Made by a program: the position numbers and the translations under genes. Below are positions 7,397 through 13,814 of a DNA stretch of 37,237 bases, one piece after another. This stretch comes from Anaeroplasma sp902783745 (GTDB taxonomy: Bacteria; Bacillota_I; Bacilli_A; Acholeplasmatales; Anaeroplasmataceae). Positions within the stretch are counted from its first letter, which is position 1; every line of letters starts with the position of its first letter. The notes beneath the pieces were generated by a model. That model did not search any database, was not told the DNA's origin, and was given only the letters and a program-made list of their open reading frames with translations. The DNA is taken from contig CAMOKL010000015.1 in NCBI GenBank assembly GCA_946617655.1, positions 1 through 37,237 of the forward strand, written 5' to 3'.

Positions 7397-8830
7397 ATGG
7401 CAAAAAAAATACATCCGTATGTTTATATAATCTTAACATTCGTTGGTGTAATCCTAATAGGAACTTTATTATTATCAATGCCATTTGCTACTACAAGTAA
7501 CCATTCTATAGGTTTTATTGATGCTTTATTTACAGCAACAAGTGCAACCTGTGTTACAGGTTTAACTGTTAGAAATATAGCATCAGAATTAAGTTTGTTC
7601 GGTAAGATTGTAATGATAGTATTAATGGAAGTTGGTGGCTTATCATTTATTACTATTACAGTATTCTTTTTTACAATTGGTGGAGCAAGAATTGGTATTT
7701 CTAATAGATTCTTATTAAGAGAAGCACTAAATCAATCCTCAGTTGAAGGATTAGTAAGCTTAGTTAGAAAAATCGTATTAATATCATTTACAATACAGCT
7801 TATATTCGTATTTATAAACTGGTTCCCTTTCTTCCAATTCTTAGAATATGAGATAGGAGAAGGAAAAGATGGATTAAGGTCAATTGGTCTTTTTGGTAGT
7901 GATTATAATAATAGCTTTAAGCTATCATATTCATTCTTTTTATCACTATTCCATGCAGCTGCATCATTTAATAATGCAGGATTTGATGTAATTTCACCTA
8001 ATTCACTTATTATTATTAATTCAACATCAACTGTTATACCATTTTCATCTATTGTATTGTTAAATTCAACAACAATGGCAATGATTGTATTAGGTAGCTT
8101 AGGATTTGTTGTTTATGATGATGTAGTAAGAAAGAGATTCAAATGGAATTATTTCTCATTACATACTAAGATTGTTTTAATTACTACTTTAATATTAATT
8201 GTGTTTGGTGCAGCATTTATTTGGTTATCTGCCAATTTTGCAAAATCAGGTGATACGCAACACATGAATTTTATGGAAGCATTGTTTACATCTATAACAT
8301 GTCGTACCGCAGGTTTTGCGACATATGATATGTCTATGCTTGAATTCTTGCCTATTACTTATATAATATGTATATTCTTAATGCTAATTGGTGCATCCCC
8401 TTGTTCAACAGGTGGTGGTGTTAAAACAACTACATTAGCTGTTACAGCAATTGCAATATATTATTACGCAAGAGGTAAGAAAGCAACATGCTTTAAAAGA
8501 AGAATTGATCAATCGCAAACTGCAAAAGCTTTCGTATTATTAGTTGTTGCGATATTAATTGTATTCTTTGGTACTATACTTGTTTTATGCATTCAACCAG
8601 AATTAGGCTTTGATAAGGTTTTATTTGAGATTGTATCTGCATTCTCAACAACAGGCTTATCAATGGGTATTACATCAAGCTTAAATGCTATAAATAGAAT
8701 TATAGTTGTTATAATTATGTTCTTTGGTAGATTAGGACCATTAACAATTATGGGTGTTTTAAATAAGAATTGGATGTCTAATGCAATAGAAGATGTTCAA
8801 TATGTAAAGGAGAATGTGATGATAGGATGA
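7397..8830 (+). CDS. ktrB: Potassium uptake channel subunit KtrB/TrkH
   Basis: A 477-residue integral membrane protein of the Trk/Ktr/HKT superfamily. All four pore-loop filter segments are visible: TCVTGL (51-56), NNAGFD (near 193), CRTAGF (near 301) and STTGLS (near 420). Each provides the selectivity-filter glycine, and TM helices flank each loop. Length and the absence of a TrkH N-terminal extension fit KtrB. Its stop codon overlaps the ktrA start (ATGA, 8827-8830), the usual two-component arrangement. The TGA stop here is good evidence for the standard code. AAGGAG precedes ATG 7397. Confidence 0.92.
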   Translation: MAKKIHPYVYIILTFVGVILIGTLLLSMPFATTSNHSIGFIDALFTATSATCVTGLTVRNIASELSLFGKIVMIVLMEVGGLSFITITVFFFTIGGARIGISNRFLLREALNQSSVEGLVSLVRKIVLISFTIQLIFVFINWFPFFQFLEYEIGEGKDGLRSIGLFGSDYNNSFKLSYSFFLSLFHAAASFNNAGFDVISPNSLIIINSTSTVIPFSSIVLLNSTTMAMIVLGSLGFVVYDDVVRKRFKWNYFSLHTKIVLITTLILIVFGAAFIWLSANFAKSGDTQHMNFMEALFTSITCRTAGFATYDMSMLEFLPITYIICIFLMLIGASPCSTGGGVKTTTLAVTAIAIYYYARGKKATCFKRRIDQSQTAKAFVLLVVAILIVFFGTILVLCIQPELGFDKVLFEIVSAFSTTGLSMGITSSLNAINRIIVVIIMFFGRLGPLTIMGVLNKNWMSNAIEDVQYVKENVMIG

Positions 8831-9501
8831 GAAAGAAAAAGAATAAGAACTATCTTGTCATAGGTTTAGGTAGATTTGGATCTAAAGTTGCAACTACATT
8901 AGCTGATATGGGCTATGAAGTTTTAGTAATTGATAAAAATGAAGAATCTGTTCAAGGTGTATCAAGAAAAATTCCTCATTGTGTTATTGCTGATGCAACA
9001 AAGAAAAATGTATTACAAGAATTCATTGGTAAGGATGGAGTAGATGTTGCAGTTGTTGCAATTGGTAACAACTTACAAGCATCAATCCTATCTATTGTTA
9101 ATCTTAAGAATTTAGGTGTTAAAAAGATTGCAGTACGTGCTGACTCATTTGATTATAAGGAATTATTTGAAATGGTTGGTGCAACAGATGTTATTATCCC
9201 AGAAGAATCATCTGCAATATCTTTAGCAAACCAAATAACATCAGATACAATTGTTGATTATTACAAGGTTTCAGGCTCATATGGTATGTATAAGCTTGAG
9301 GTTGGTGAAAAGTTTAAAGCAAAATCTTTAATTGACTTAAACTTACGTAATGCCTTTGATATTAATATTGTTGGTATCATTAAAGAAAATGGAGAATTCT
9401 TTATTCCAAGAGGTTCTGACCTTCTAACACCAGGTGATACTGTTGTAGTAGTAGGTATTAAAGAAAAAATTGATAAGTTTGCAACATTTGTAAATGGCTA
9501 A
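8827..9501 (+). CDS. ktrA: KtrA/TrkA regulatory RCK subunit
   Basis: A 224-residue cytosolic protein with an N-terminal RCK/TrkA-N Rossmann domain (GLGRFGSKVA, about 13-22; the acidic strand end VIDKN about 38) and a C-terminal TrkA-C domain from about 135 (SGSYGMYKLEVGEKF...GIIKENGEFFIPRG). It gates the KtrB channel by binding nucleotide. In Firmicutes, TrkA-C domains of KtrA also bind cyclic di-AMP, which I infer but cannot see. It overlaps ktrB by 4 bp, with AAGGAG inside the end of ktrB. Confidence 0.92.
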   Translation: MRKKKNKNYLVIGLGRFGSKVATTLADMGYEVLVIDKNEESVQGVSRKIPHCVIADATKKNVLQEFIGKDGVDVAVVAIGNNLQASILSIVNLKNLGVKKIAVRADSFDYKELFEMVGATDVIIPEESSAISLANQITSDTIVDYYKVSGSYGMYKLEVGEKFKAKSLIDLNLRNAFDINIVGIIKENGEFFIPRGSDLLTPGDTVVVVGIKEKIDKFATFVNG

Positions 9502-9524
9502 AATAAATAATCTATGGAGGATAT

Positions 9525-10418
9525 ATGAGACTCTTAATTATATTTAATTGCTTTACTGGAAGAAAGCATAAGGTATCTACAATTGAATATATTAAAAAAG
9601 AGCTATCTTTATATTATTCTTCCATAGATTTTTTTTCATCTAGCTATAAAGGTAATATCACAAAAAAGATATTAGAAGATGGAACTTCTTATGATTCAAT
9701 AGCGGTATTAGGTGGAGATGGTACAGTACATGAGGTGGTATCTTCATTAATGATGTTAAAAAAAAGACCATCATTAATTGTAATACCATTAGGTACATGT
9801 AATGATTTCTCATCTAATTTACTTGGAAGAAATTATAAGAAGGCTTTAAAAAATCTAGATTTATCAAATAAAATCAAAATAGATATAGTAAAAGTAAATG
9901 ATACATATATGACCTATGCGTTAGCTTTTGGTGCTGGAACATCATCAAGCTATAAAATAAAATCAAAGCTAAAGGGCATATTTGGCAAAATTTCTTATTA
10001 TTTAAATGCGATAAAGTATTTGTATAAAAAAATAGAAAAGCCTAAAATAAAAGGCAAATATTACTTTATAGGTATAGTTACTAAATCTAAATATCTTGCA
10101 GGTGGTAAAATAAGAAATAATCTATATTTAAATGATGGATTATTTAATTATAGATTAATTAATAATAAGCCTAGATTATTTGGATTTATATCATTTTTAA
10201 ATCATCTTAAATTTAATTCTAAAAAATCTATATATAAAAATAAATTATCGATTGAATTTGATGATGATATTAATATAAATATAGATGGTGAAGATGCATT
10301 TAAAACTAATAAATTAGATATAAGCATAGAAAAAGAAGCATTAGAAGTATTTATATCATCAAAAAATAAAAATAAATATTATAAACAATTGAAGAGTACC
10401 CCTAAAGTTGAAATCTAG
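9525..10418 (+). CDS. Diacylglycerol/lipid kinase (DagK/YegS family)
   Basis: A 297-residue lipid kinase. The catalytic-domain loop LGGDGTVHEV (62-71) binds the nucleotide phosphates, and PLGTCNDFSSNL gives the second conserved GTxNDF loop. The C-terminal beta domain has LNDGLFN and NIDGEDA, matching the conserved DG(L/x) and DGE motifs. Such enzymes phosphorylate diacylglycerol or undecaprenol and recycle lipid. It is 23 bp downstream of ktrA with GGAGG before ATG, so it is probably in the ktrBA transcript. The left arm of its terminator lies inside the last codons. Substrate specificity cannot be read from the sequence. Confidence 0.85.
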   Translation: MRLLIIFNCFTGRKHKVSTIEYIKKELSLYYSSIDFFSSSYKGNITKKILEDGTSYDSIAVLGGDGTVHEVVSSLMMLKKRPSLIVIPLGTCNDFSSNLLGRNYKKALKNLDLSNKIKIDIVKVNDTYMTYALAFGAGTSSSYKIKSKLKGIFGKISYYLNAIKYLYKKIEKPKIKGKYYFIGIVTKSKYLAGGKIRNNLYLNDGLFNYRLINNKPRLFGFISFLNHLKFNSKKSIYKNKLSIEFDDDININIDGEDAFKTNKLDISIEKEALEVFISSKNKNKYYKQLKSTPKVEI

Positions 10419-10438
10419 AAAGACTAAGGGGTACTTTT
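10396..10438 (+). terminator. Terminator after the ktrBA-lipid kinase operon
   Basis: GTACCCCT (10396-10403, inside the end of the kinase gene) pairs with AGGGGTAC (10427-10434), followed by TTTT. Confidence 0.65.
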
Positions 10439-10607
10439 ATTATGAGATTAAAAGATGAAGATATAAAAGAAATAGCGAGATTAGTAGACTAAGGACTTTG
10501 GTTTTGGGATTTGATTAATTAATGCTTTAGATAATCATGTTATTTTTAAAGCCGGGAAATGTACTATAAATAAATTTTGAAGATTGACTTCTACAAAAAT
10601 AAATATT

Positions 10608-10629
10608 TTTTTCACAAGTTTGTGGAAAA
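10608..10629 (+). promoter_or_regulatory. Near-perfect operator-like palindrome upstream of the ImmR-like gene
   Basis: TTTTTCACAA and TTGTGGAAAA flank a central GT; nine of ten positions pair. It lies where a -35 would be for the AT-rich -10 TAAAAT at 10645-10650, 49 bp before the start. XRE regulators commonly repress their own promoter through such sites. Confidence 0.5.
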
Positions 10630-10677
10630 TATCAAATTTTATGGTAAAATATAAATGTACAAATGGAGGAGGATAAT

Positions 10678-11052
10678 ATGGCTACAGAATTTGGTAAGAT
10701 GTTACGTAAAATTAGAATTGAAAATGATGAGGTTTTGACTGATATGGCAAAAAAATTAAATATTTCAATATCATATTTATCCGCTATTGAATCTGGTGAA
10801 AGAGAAATACCAGATAATATGGTTGATAATCTAGTTGATAATTATAAACTTGATTTTACAGTGGTACATGAATTAAATCATCTTCGAATAAGTGAAGCAA
10901 AAAAAATTTCTATTCCATTAGTTCTCGCTGATGCAGATAAAAAAGAATTAGCTTTTGCTTTGTGTAGAAGAATTAATGATATGAGTGAGGAAGAGTGTAA
11001 AGAAATTATGAGAATACTAGAAAGGGGGAAGAATGAAGATGGCAAGAATTAA
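10678..11052 (+). CDS. XRE-family regulator, ImmR-like
   Basis: A 124-residue protein with an N-terminal Cro/CI helix-turn-helix (about 4-58): LRKIRIENDEVLTDMAKKLN then ISISYLSAIESGEREIP as the recognition region. The remaining 60 residues are helical and unrecognised. I chose ATG 10678 because GGAGGAGG (10665-10672) precedes it; the in-frame ATG at 10663 would put that site inside the gene. It overlaps the downstream ImmA-like protease gene by 20 bp. This regulator-protease pair is the ImmR/ImmA arrangement of ICEBs1-like elements and phages, where ImmA cleaves the repressor after DNA damage. Here no integrase, excisionase or conjugation gene is close by. Confidence 0.85.
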   Translation: MATEFGKMLRKIRIENDEVLTDMAKKLNISISYLSAIESGEREIPDNMVDNLVDNYKLDFTVVHELNHLRISEAKKISIPLVLADADKKELAFALCRRINDMSEEECKEIMRILERGKNEDGKN

Positions 11053-11578
11053 GACAAATGGAACTTCGACAATTAAGATAAGAAATTTGGCAATGCTTTT
11101 GCGAAAAATACTTGGTTTAGGAATTAATGATGCACCAAACGCAGCAAAATTATTTGAAAAACTATTTTTTATATTTGGTGAACATGGATATGATTATCAA
11201 ATCATACCAGACGATGATCCTCGATTAGGTCCTTGCGAAGAAGCTAAAACAGATATAACAACTGGTAAAATATACGTAAAAGAATCAGTATACAAATCAG
11301 CTTCTACTGAAATGTTTACTAGAGCTGCATTCACTTTGATGCACGAAGATGGCCATTTTTTGATTCATAGGTTGCAAGGATTTAGCTTATCAAGAGTAAG
11401 CGATAAGGCTGAAATTAAAACGTATGAAGATCCAGAATGGCAAGCTAATACGTTTGCTGCTGAATTTTTAATGCCATATGAAGGCTGTATAGGCTTAACT
11501 GCTGAAGAAATAAAAGAAAAATATAAAGTGACTATATCTGCTGCAAAAAGCAGATTTAGAAATATAAATAAAAAATAA
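11033..11578 (+). CDS. ImmA/IrrE-like zinc metallopeptidase
   Basis: A 181-residue protein with the zinc motif HEDGH (near residue 104, in FTLMHEDGHFLIH) and a downstream glutamate in EWQANTFAAEFLMP, the third ligand segment of the ImmA/IrrE family. The N-terminal 60 residues contain an unremarkable helical section. The start at 11033 has AGGGGGAAG ahead of it inside the regulator gene; ATG 11039 is also possible. By family knowledge it should cut the neighbouring XRE regulator to relieve repression. What the pair controls in this island is unknown; the DUF6883/DUF4926 genes and the DUF4417 gene are the nearest candidates. Confidence 0.88.
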   Translation: MKMARIKTNGTSTIKIRNLAMLLRKILGLGINDAPNAAKLFEKLFFIFGEHGYDYQIIPDDDPRLGPCEEAKTDITTGKIYVKESVYKSASTEMFTRAAFTLMHEDGHFLIHRLQGFSLSRVSDKAEIKTYEDPEWQANTFAAEFLMPYEGCIGLTAEEIKEKYKVTISAAKSRFRNINKK

Positions 11579-11580
11579 TT

Positions 11581-11648
11581 ATGTGCTGGTAACACATTAA
11601 ATTAATGGTATGCTATTTACATAATATCTACGCATATGAGAGCATACC
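11581..11648. repeat. Island junction element, copy 1
   Basis: The element begins 3 bp after the ImmA-like stop. It holds a small stem with loop GCTGGTAAC (11585-11593), then a second stem GGTATGC (11607-11613) / GCATACC (11642-11648). The second loop includes the conserved TGCTATTTACATAA and CTACGCAT. The same two blocks recur at 12394-12475 with different stem sequences. Read on the minus strand, the element ends in the GTTACCAGC hairpin followed by a T-rich tail over the end of the protease gene, and a TATAAT (rc, about 11663-11668) lies just upstream. It may be a small RNA, a leader RNA or a recombination site; the sequence does not decide. Confidence 0.6.
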
Positions 11649-11670
11649 CAAATTAAAGGAGGAATATTAT

Positions 11671-11724
11671 ATGTATATTTTAATTAATTGGAGGATGCTC
11701 TATGGGAAGAATAAGGAATATTAA
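11671..11724 (+). CDS. Possible 17-residue leader peptide before the DUF6883-like gene
   Basis: ATG 11671 follows a perfect AAAGGAGG (11655-11662) at the best spacing and opens a 17-codon frame (MYILINWRMLYGKNKEY) that ends at 11724, overlapping the start of the next gene at 11702 in another frame. The next gene's own GGAGG (11690-11694) lies inside it. It could couple translation or regulate the downstream gene. Peptide function is not known, and it may simply be a duplicated ribosome site. Confidence 0.35.
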   Translation: MYILINWRMLYGKNKEY

Positions 11725-12202
11725 GTTAAATACTGGTGTGAAAGGATCTCCACAAATTTCTATATATGAATTTACTACTGAAAATTCAATATCTACTATT
11801 CAATCTAATCAAGTTAAGGATAAAAATAAATATGAAATTGTTGCTGAAAATGGTACTTATATAGCTAATAATTTGAAATATGATAATAATAAAATGGAAA
11901 CATATTTATTGAATAAGAATCACGTAAAAGGTGGAAGTAAAGCAAAGTTTTTAAGCGAAACATTAGGCTATAATAAAGGTGATGGATTAGTTTTATATAA
12001 TAATATAAGAAATGCACTTATAGATAAAGTACCGACAAAAATAACAAAAACTCCGAGTGGATTGAAACAAGAATATGATGTAAAACTAGTAGCAAAAGAT
12101 GGAAGTATAAAAACAGCAAAAGTAGTTGTTATAGTGCAAAAGGATAATGGTACATCAGTATATAGGATAATTACTCTTTATCCAGGAAAGAAGGTAAAAT
12201 AA
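11702..12202 (+). CDS. DUF6883-like protein, possible toxin of a two-gene module
   Basis: A 166-residue soluble protein. From about residue 65 it reads as a DUF6883-like domain: the METYLLNKNHVKGGSKAKFL start, then a Lys/Gly-rich hairpin and the end IITLYPGKKVK. This domain is found both alone and at the C-terminus of polymorphic toxins, often beside a DUF4926 gene. The first 60 residues (RNIKLNTG...) are unrelated and Thr/Asn-rich. There is 1 bp between its stop and the DUF4926-like gene, so the two are translated together. GGAGG precedes ATG 11702. I infer a toxin-antitoxin or immunity pair; no catalytic residues can be named. Confidence 0.6.
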   Translation: MGRIRNIKLNTGVKGSPQISIYEFTTENSISTIQSNQVKDKNKYEIVAENGTYIANNLKYDNNKMETYLLNKNHVKGGSKAKFLSETLGYNKGDGLVLYNNIRNALIDKVPTKITKTPSGLKQEYDVKLVAKDGSIKTAKVVVIVQKDNGTSVYRIITLYPGKKVK

Positions 12203-12203
12203 T

Positions 12204-12392
12204 ATGAAAGAACTAGATGTTGTAAAATTGATTAATGATTTTGAAGATTTGAAAAAAGGAACAGAAGGTACAATTGTTTATGAACATGGAAAAAATTTTT
12301 TTGAGGTTGAATTTTTCGACGATGATAATGAAACAATTGGTGTATACACAATTTCTGGAGATTATTTAGAAGTTATAAATGAATGGAAATAA
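12204..12392 (+). CDS. DUF4926-like small protein, possible antitoxin/immunity partner
   Basis: A 62-residue acidic protein. It matches the DUF4926 pattern: MKELDVVKLINDFEDLKKG, GTIVYEHG, then FEVEFFDDD and an ending strand (ISGDYLEVI). These read as a small five-stranded beta barrel. Genes of this family commonly sit next to DUF6883 genes, as here with a 1-bp gap. Acidic composition against a basic partner is consistent with direct inhibition, but that is inference. Its stop codon overlaps the A-run of the second junction element. Confidence 0.65.
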   Translation: MKELDVVKLINDFEDLKKGTEGTIVYEHGKNFFEVEFFDDDNETIGVYTISGDYLEVINEWK

Positions 12393-12393
12393 A

Positions 12394-12475
12394 AAATGCA
12401 CAAATCGCTGGTAACAATTTGTGCATTTAGATGATATGCTATTTACATAACACCTACGCATTTCCTATGGTATCA
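12394..12475. repeat. Island junction element, copy 2
   Basis: It starts at the DUF4926-like stop. AAATGCACAAAT (12394-12405) and ATTTGTGCATTT (12417-12428) form a perfect 12-bp stem with loop C-GCTGGTAAC-A. A second weaker stem, ATGATA (12431-12436) / TATCAT (12471-12476), encloses the conserved TGCTATTTACATAA and CTACGCAT. Loop sequences match copy 1 while the stems differ but still pair, which points to selection on structure. On the minus strand the first hairpin is followed by TTTTTT (rc of 12391-12396), as in an intrinsic terminator. Confidence 0.65.
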
Positions 12476-12518
12476 TAATTTATTGGTTTTGTAAATGGTA
12501 TGATGAAAGGAAATTATT

Positions 12519-13238
12519 ATGAGCAATGACAAAGATTATGAAAAGAAATTAATATTAAATTATACAAAATTAACTAGGTTAGCTAGAAAGGAACCAATTG
12601 AAAACTTTCCTATTATAACAAATGAATATTTTCTAGAGTTGATTCCAAAATATCTTGTTCTTTATTCTGAAAAAGAAAAATATGATATTAAGGATTCAGC
12701 TCTATGTTTCTATTTGTATGATGATAAATTTAATGGTCAACATGGCTTATGGAATAGCATTTATTATAATAATCAAGAAGATTTGAATTATTTCTATGAA
12801 AGATTTAAGAATATTAAAATTATTATTGAGCCAGATGTTTCACAAACTGATTGTGTAGAAATAATTGAAAATAAATATAGATTATTTAGTAATAGAGTTA
12901 TGTCATTATGGTTTATTCAACAAATAAATGCATGGGTAATTCCCAATATTACATTTGTAGATAGATATAGTTTCGAATATATGCTTTTGGGAATAGAAGA
13001 GTGTGAAGTAATTGCTTTTTCATTAAAAGGATCGATGGAACATAATAAGGATATGGAGATATATTTAGAAGCAATAAAATTTACTGTTGATCATATGAAG
13101 AAACTTAAAGCAATAATTGTTTTTAGCACTTCAAAATATGATGATAAAGTAATATCAATATTCAAATATGCCGTGGATAGGGGGATTTTTATATATATCC
13201 CAGATAATACACAAAAAATATTGAACAGTAGAAAATAA
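12519..13238 (+). CDS. DUF4417-like protein
   Basis: A 239-residue soluble protein. The segment IEPDVSQTDC, the run of helix ending in RVMSLWFIQQINAWVIPNIT, then SFEYMLLGIEECEVIAFSLKG and the ending beta segment IIVFSTS fit the DUF4417 family, in which a PDFS-like motif, an IPN-W motif and a (V/I)A-S-G motif are conserved. Members are often found in phages and genomic islands; function is unknown. Here the tryptophan after IPN is replaced by phenylalanine (IPNITF). AAAGGA precedes ATG 12519. The gene stands between the second junction element and the island's right end at tRNA-Trp. Confidence 0.65.
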   Translation: MSNDKDYEKKLILNYTKLTRLARKEPIENFPIITNEYFLELIPKYLVLYSEKEKYDIKDSALCFYLYDDKFNGQHGLWNSIYYNNQEDLNYFYERFKNIKIIIEPDVSQTDCVEIIENKYRLFSNRVMSLWFIQQINAWVIPNITFVDRYSFEYMLLGIEECEVIAFSLKGSMEHNKDMEIYLEAIKFTVDHMKKLKAIIVFSTSKYDDKVISIFKYAVDRGIFIYIPDNTQKILNSRK

Positions 13239-13306
13239 TATTAATCATAGTGCCAGATGATATATTATCAATTGCAATTAATTATGTAATAGGAGTTTAT
13301 CGAGAT

Positions 13307-13325
13307 AAGCCATTTTTGGCTTTTT
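13307..13325 (+). terminator. Terminator after the DUF4417-like gene
   Basis: AAGCCA (13307-13312), TTTT and TGGCTT (13317-13322), with a T-run to 13325. Confidence 0.6.
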
Positions 13326-13391
13326 ATATGCATAATAATCTATGTCCATGACAACATTTATGACGACATTAGCCTAAAAGCTATAAAAAAT

Positions 13392-13419
13392 AAAAAAAGC
13401 CAAACCTAAAATTTGGCTT
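13392..13419 (-). terminator. Terminator after tRNA-Trp
   Basis: TTTGGCTT (13412-13419) and AAGCCAAA (13397-13404) pair perfectly around 7 nt. On the minus strand the hairpin is followed by a T-run, rc of the A-run 13392-13398. It ends the tRNA transcript. Confidence 0.7.
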
Positions 13420-13438
13420 AGTTATGCGCTTTTTTAGA

Positions 13439-13513
13439 TGGCAGGGGTAGTAGGATTCGAACCCACACTAAAGGTTTTGGAGACCCGCGTGCTACCATTG
13501 ACACCATACCCCT
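13439..13513 (-). tRNA. tRNA-Trp (anticodon CCA)
   Basis: The reverse strand folds as a 75-nt tRNA with encoded CCA: acceptor AGGGGTA / TACCCCT, D arm GTGT...GCAC, anticodon loop CTCCAAA with anticodon CCA, and a T arm with TTCGAAT. It closely resembles tRNA-Trp of Bacillus subtilis as I remember it. The base of the anticodon stem carries a C-T mismatch (27-43) and a G-T pair. Its 3' end faces the accessory island, the usual orientation when integrases use a tRNA as target. Confidence 0.92.
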
Positions 13514-13533
13514 ATATTTGAAAATACGATAAA

Positions 13534-13562
13534 AGTATATCATAATACATTTTATTTTTCAA
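13534..13562 (-). promoter_or_regulatory. Promoter of tRNA-Trp
   Basis: On the minus strand TTGAAA (rc of 13557-13562), 17 bp and TATACT (rc of 13534-13539) lie 20 bp before the tRNA. Confidence 0.6.
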
Positions 13563-13582
13563 GTATAAGTATTTTCAAAAAT

Positions 13583-13604
13583 AAAAAGACCATATGGTCT
13601 TTTT
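13583..13604 (-). terminator. Terminator after tRNA-His
   Basis: AAAAAGACCAT / ATGGTCTTTTT (13583-13604) is a perfect palindrome with T-runs on both strands. It separates tRNA-His from tRNA-Trp. Confidence 0.65.
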
Positions 13605-13616
13605 TTATGCACTTAA

Positions 13617-13693
13617 TGGGGCGCAATACAAGAGTCGAACTTGCGCGTGACGGAGCCACAATCCGCTGTGTTAACCACTTCACCAATTGCGCC
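13617..13693 (-). tRNA. tRNA-His (anticodon GTG)
   Basis: The reverse strand folds as a 77-nt tRNA with acceptor GCGCAAT / ATTGCGC, an extra 5' G paired to C73 (the histidine identity element), anticodon loop TTGTGGC with anticodon GTG, T-loop TTCGACT and an encoded CCA. Confidence 0.93.
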
Positions 13694-13714
13694 ATTTTGG
13701 GTCGTGCGATTATT

Positions 13715-13742
13715 ATTATACATTAATTTTTTTATTTGTAAA
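13715..13742 (-). promoter_or_regulatory. Promoter of tRNA-His
   Basis: TTTACA (rc of 13737-13742), 16 bp and TATAAT (rc of 13715-13720) on the minus strand, about 21 bp before the tRNA. Confidence 0.6.
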
Positions 13743-13750
13743 GTCAAAGG

Positions 13751-13778
13751 TTGAATTTTTTCTCTAAAATGCTATAAT
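13751..13778 (+). promoter_or_regulatory. Promoter of the two-TM membrane protein
   Basis: TTGAAT (13751-13756), 16 bp and TATAAT (13773-13778), divergent from the tRNA promoters. Confidence 0.6.
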
Positions 13779-13814
13779 TCTATTGTATTTTCATTAATGA
13801 AAGGAACTAAAGTA

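Noticed and set aside
10442..10492. 16-codon frame MRLKDEDIKEIARLVD after the lipid-kinase terminator
   Set aside because: AAGGGG is 10 bp upstream and the start reads protein-like, but the frame stops after 16 codons with no continuation found in other frames. It may be the stub of a lost gene; too little to annotate.
11581..12475. Reading the two junction elements as integron attC sites
   Set aside because: The attC core consensus (GTTRRRY and RYYYAAC) is not present and no integron integrase is in the window.
13441..13513. Possible att duplication of tRNA-Trp 3' end at the island's left side
   Set aside because: I looked for the tRNA 3' sequence near 10440-10680 and did not see it.
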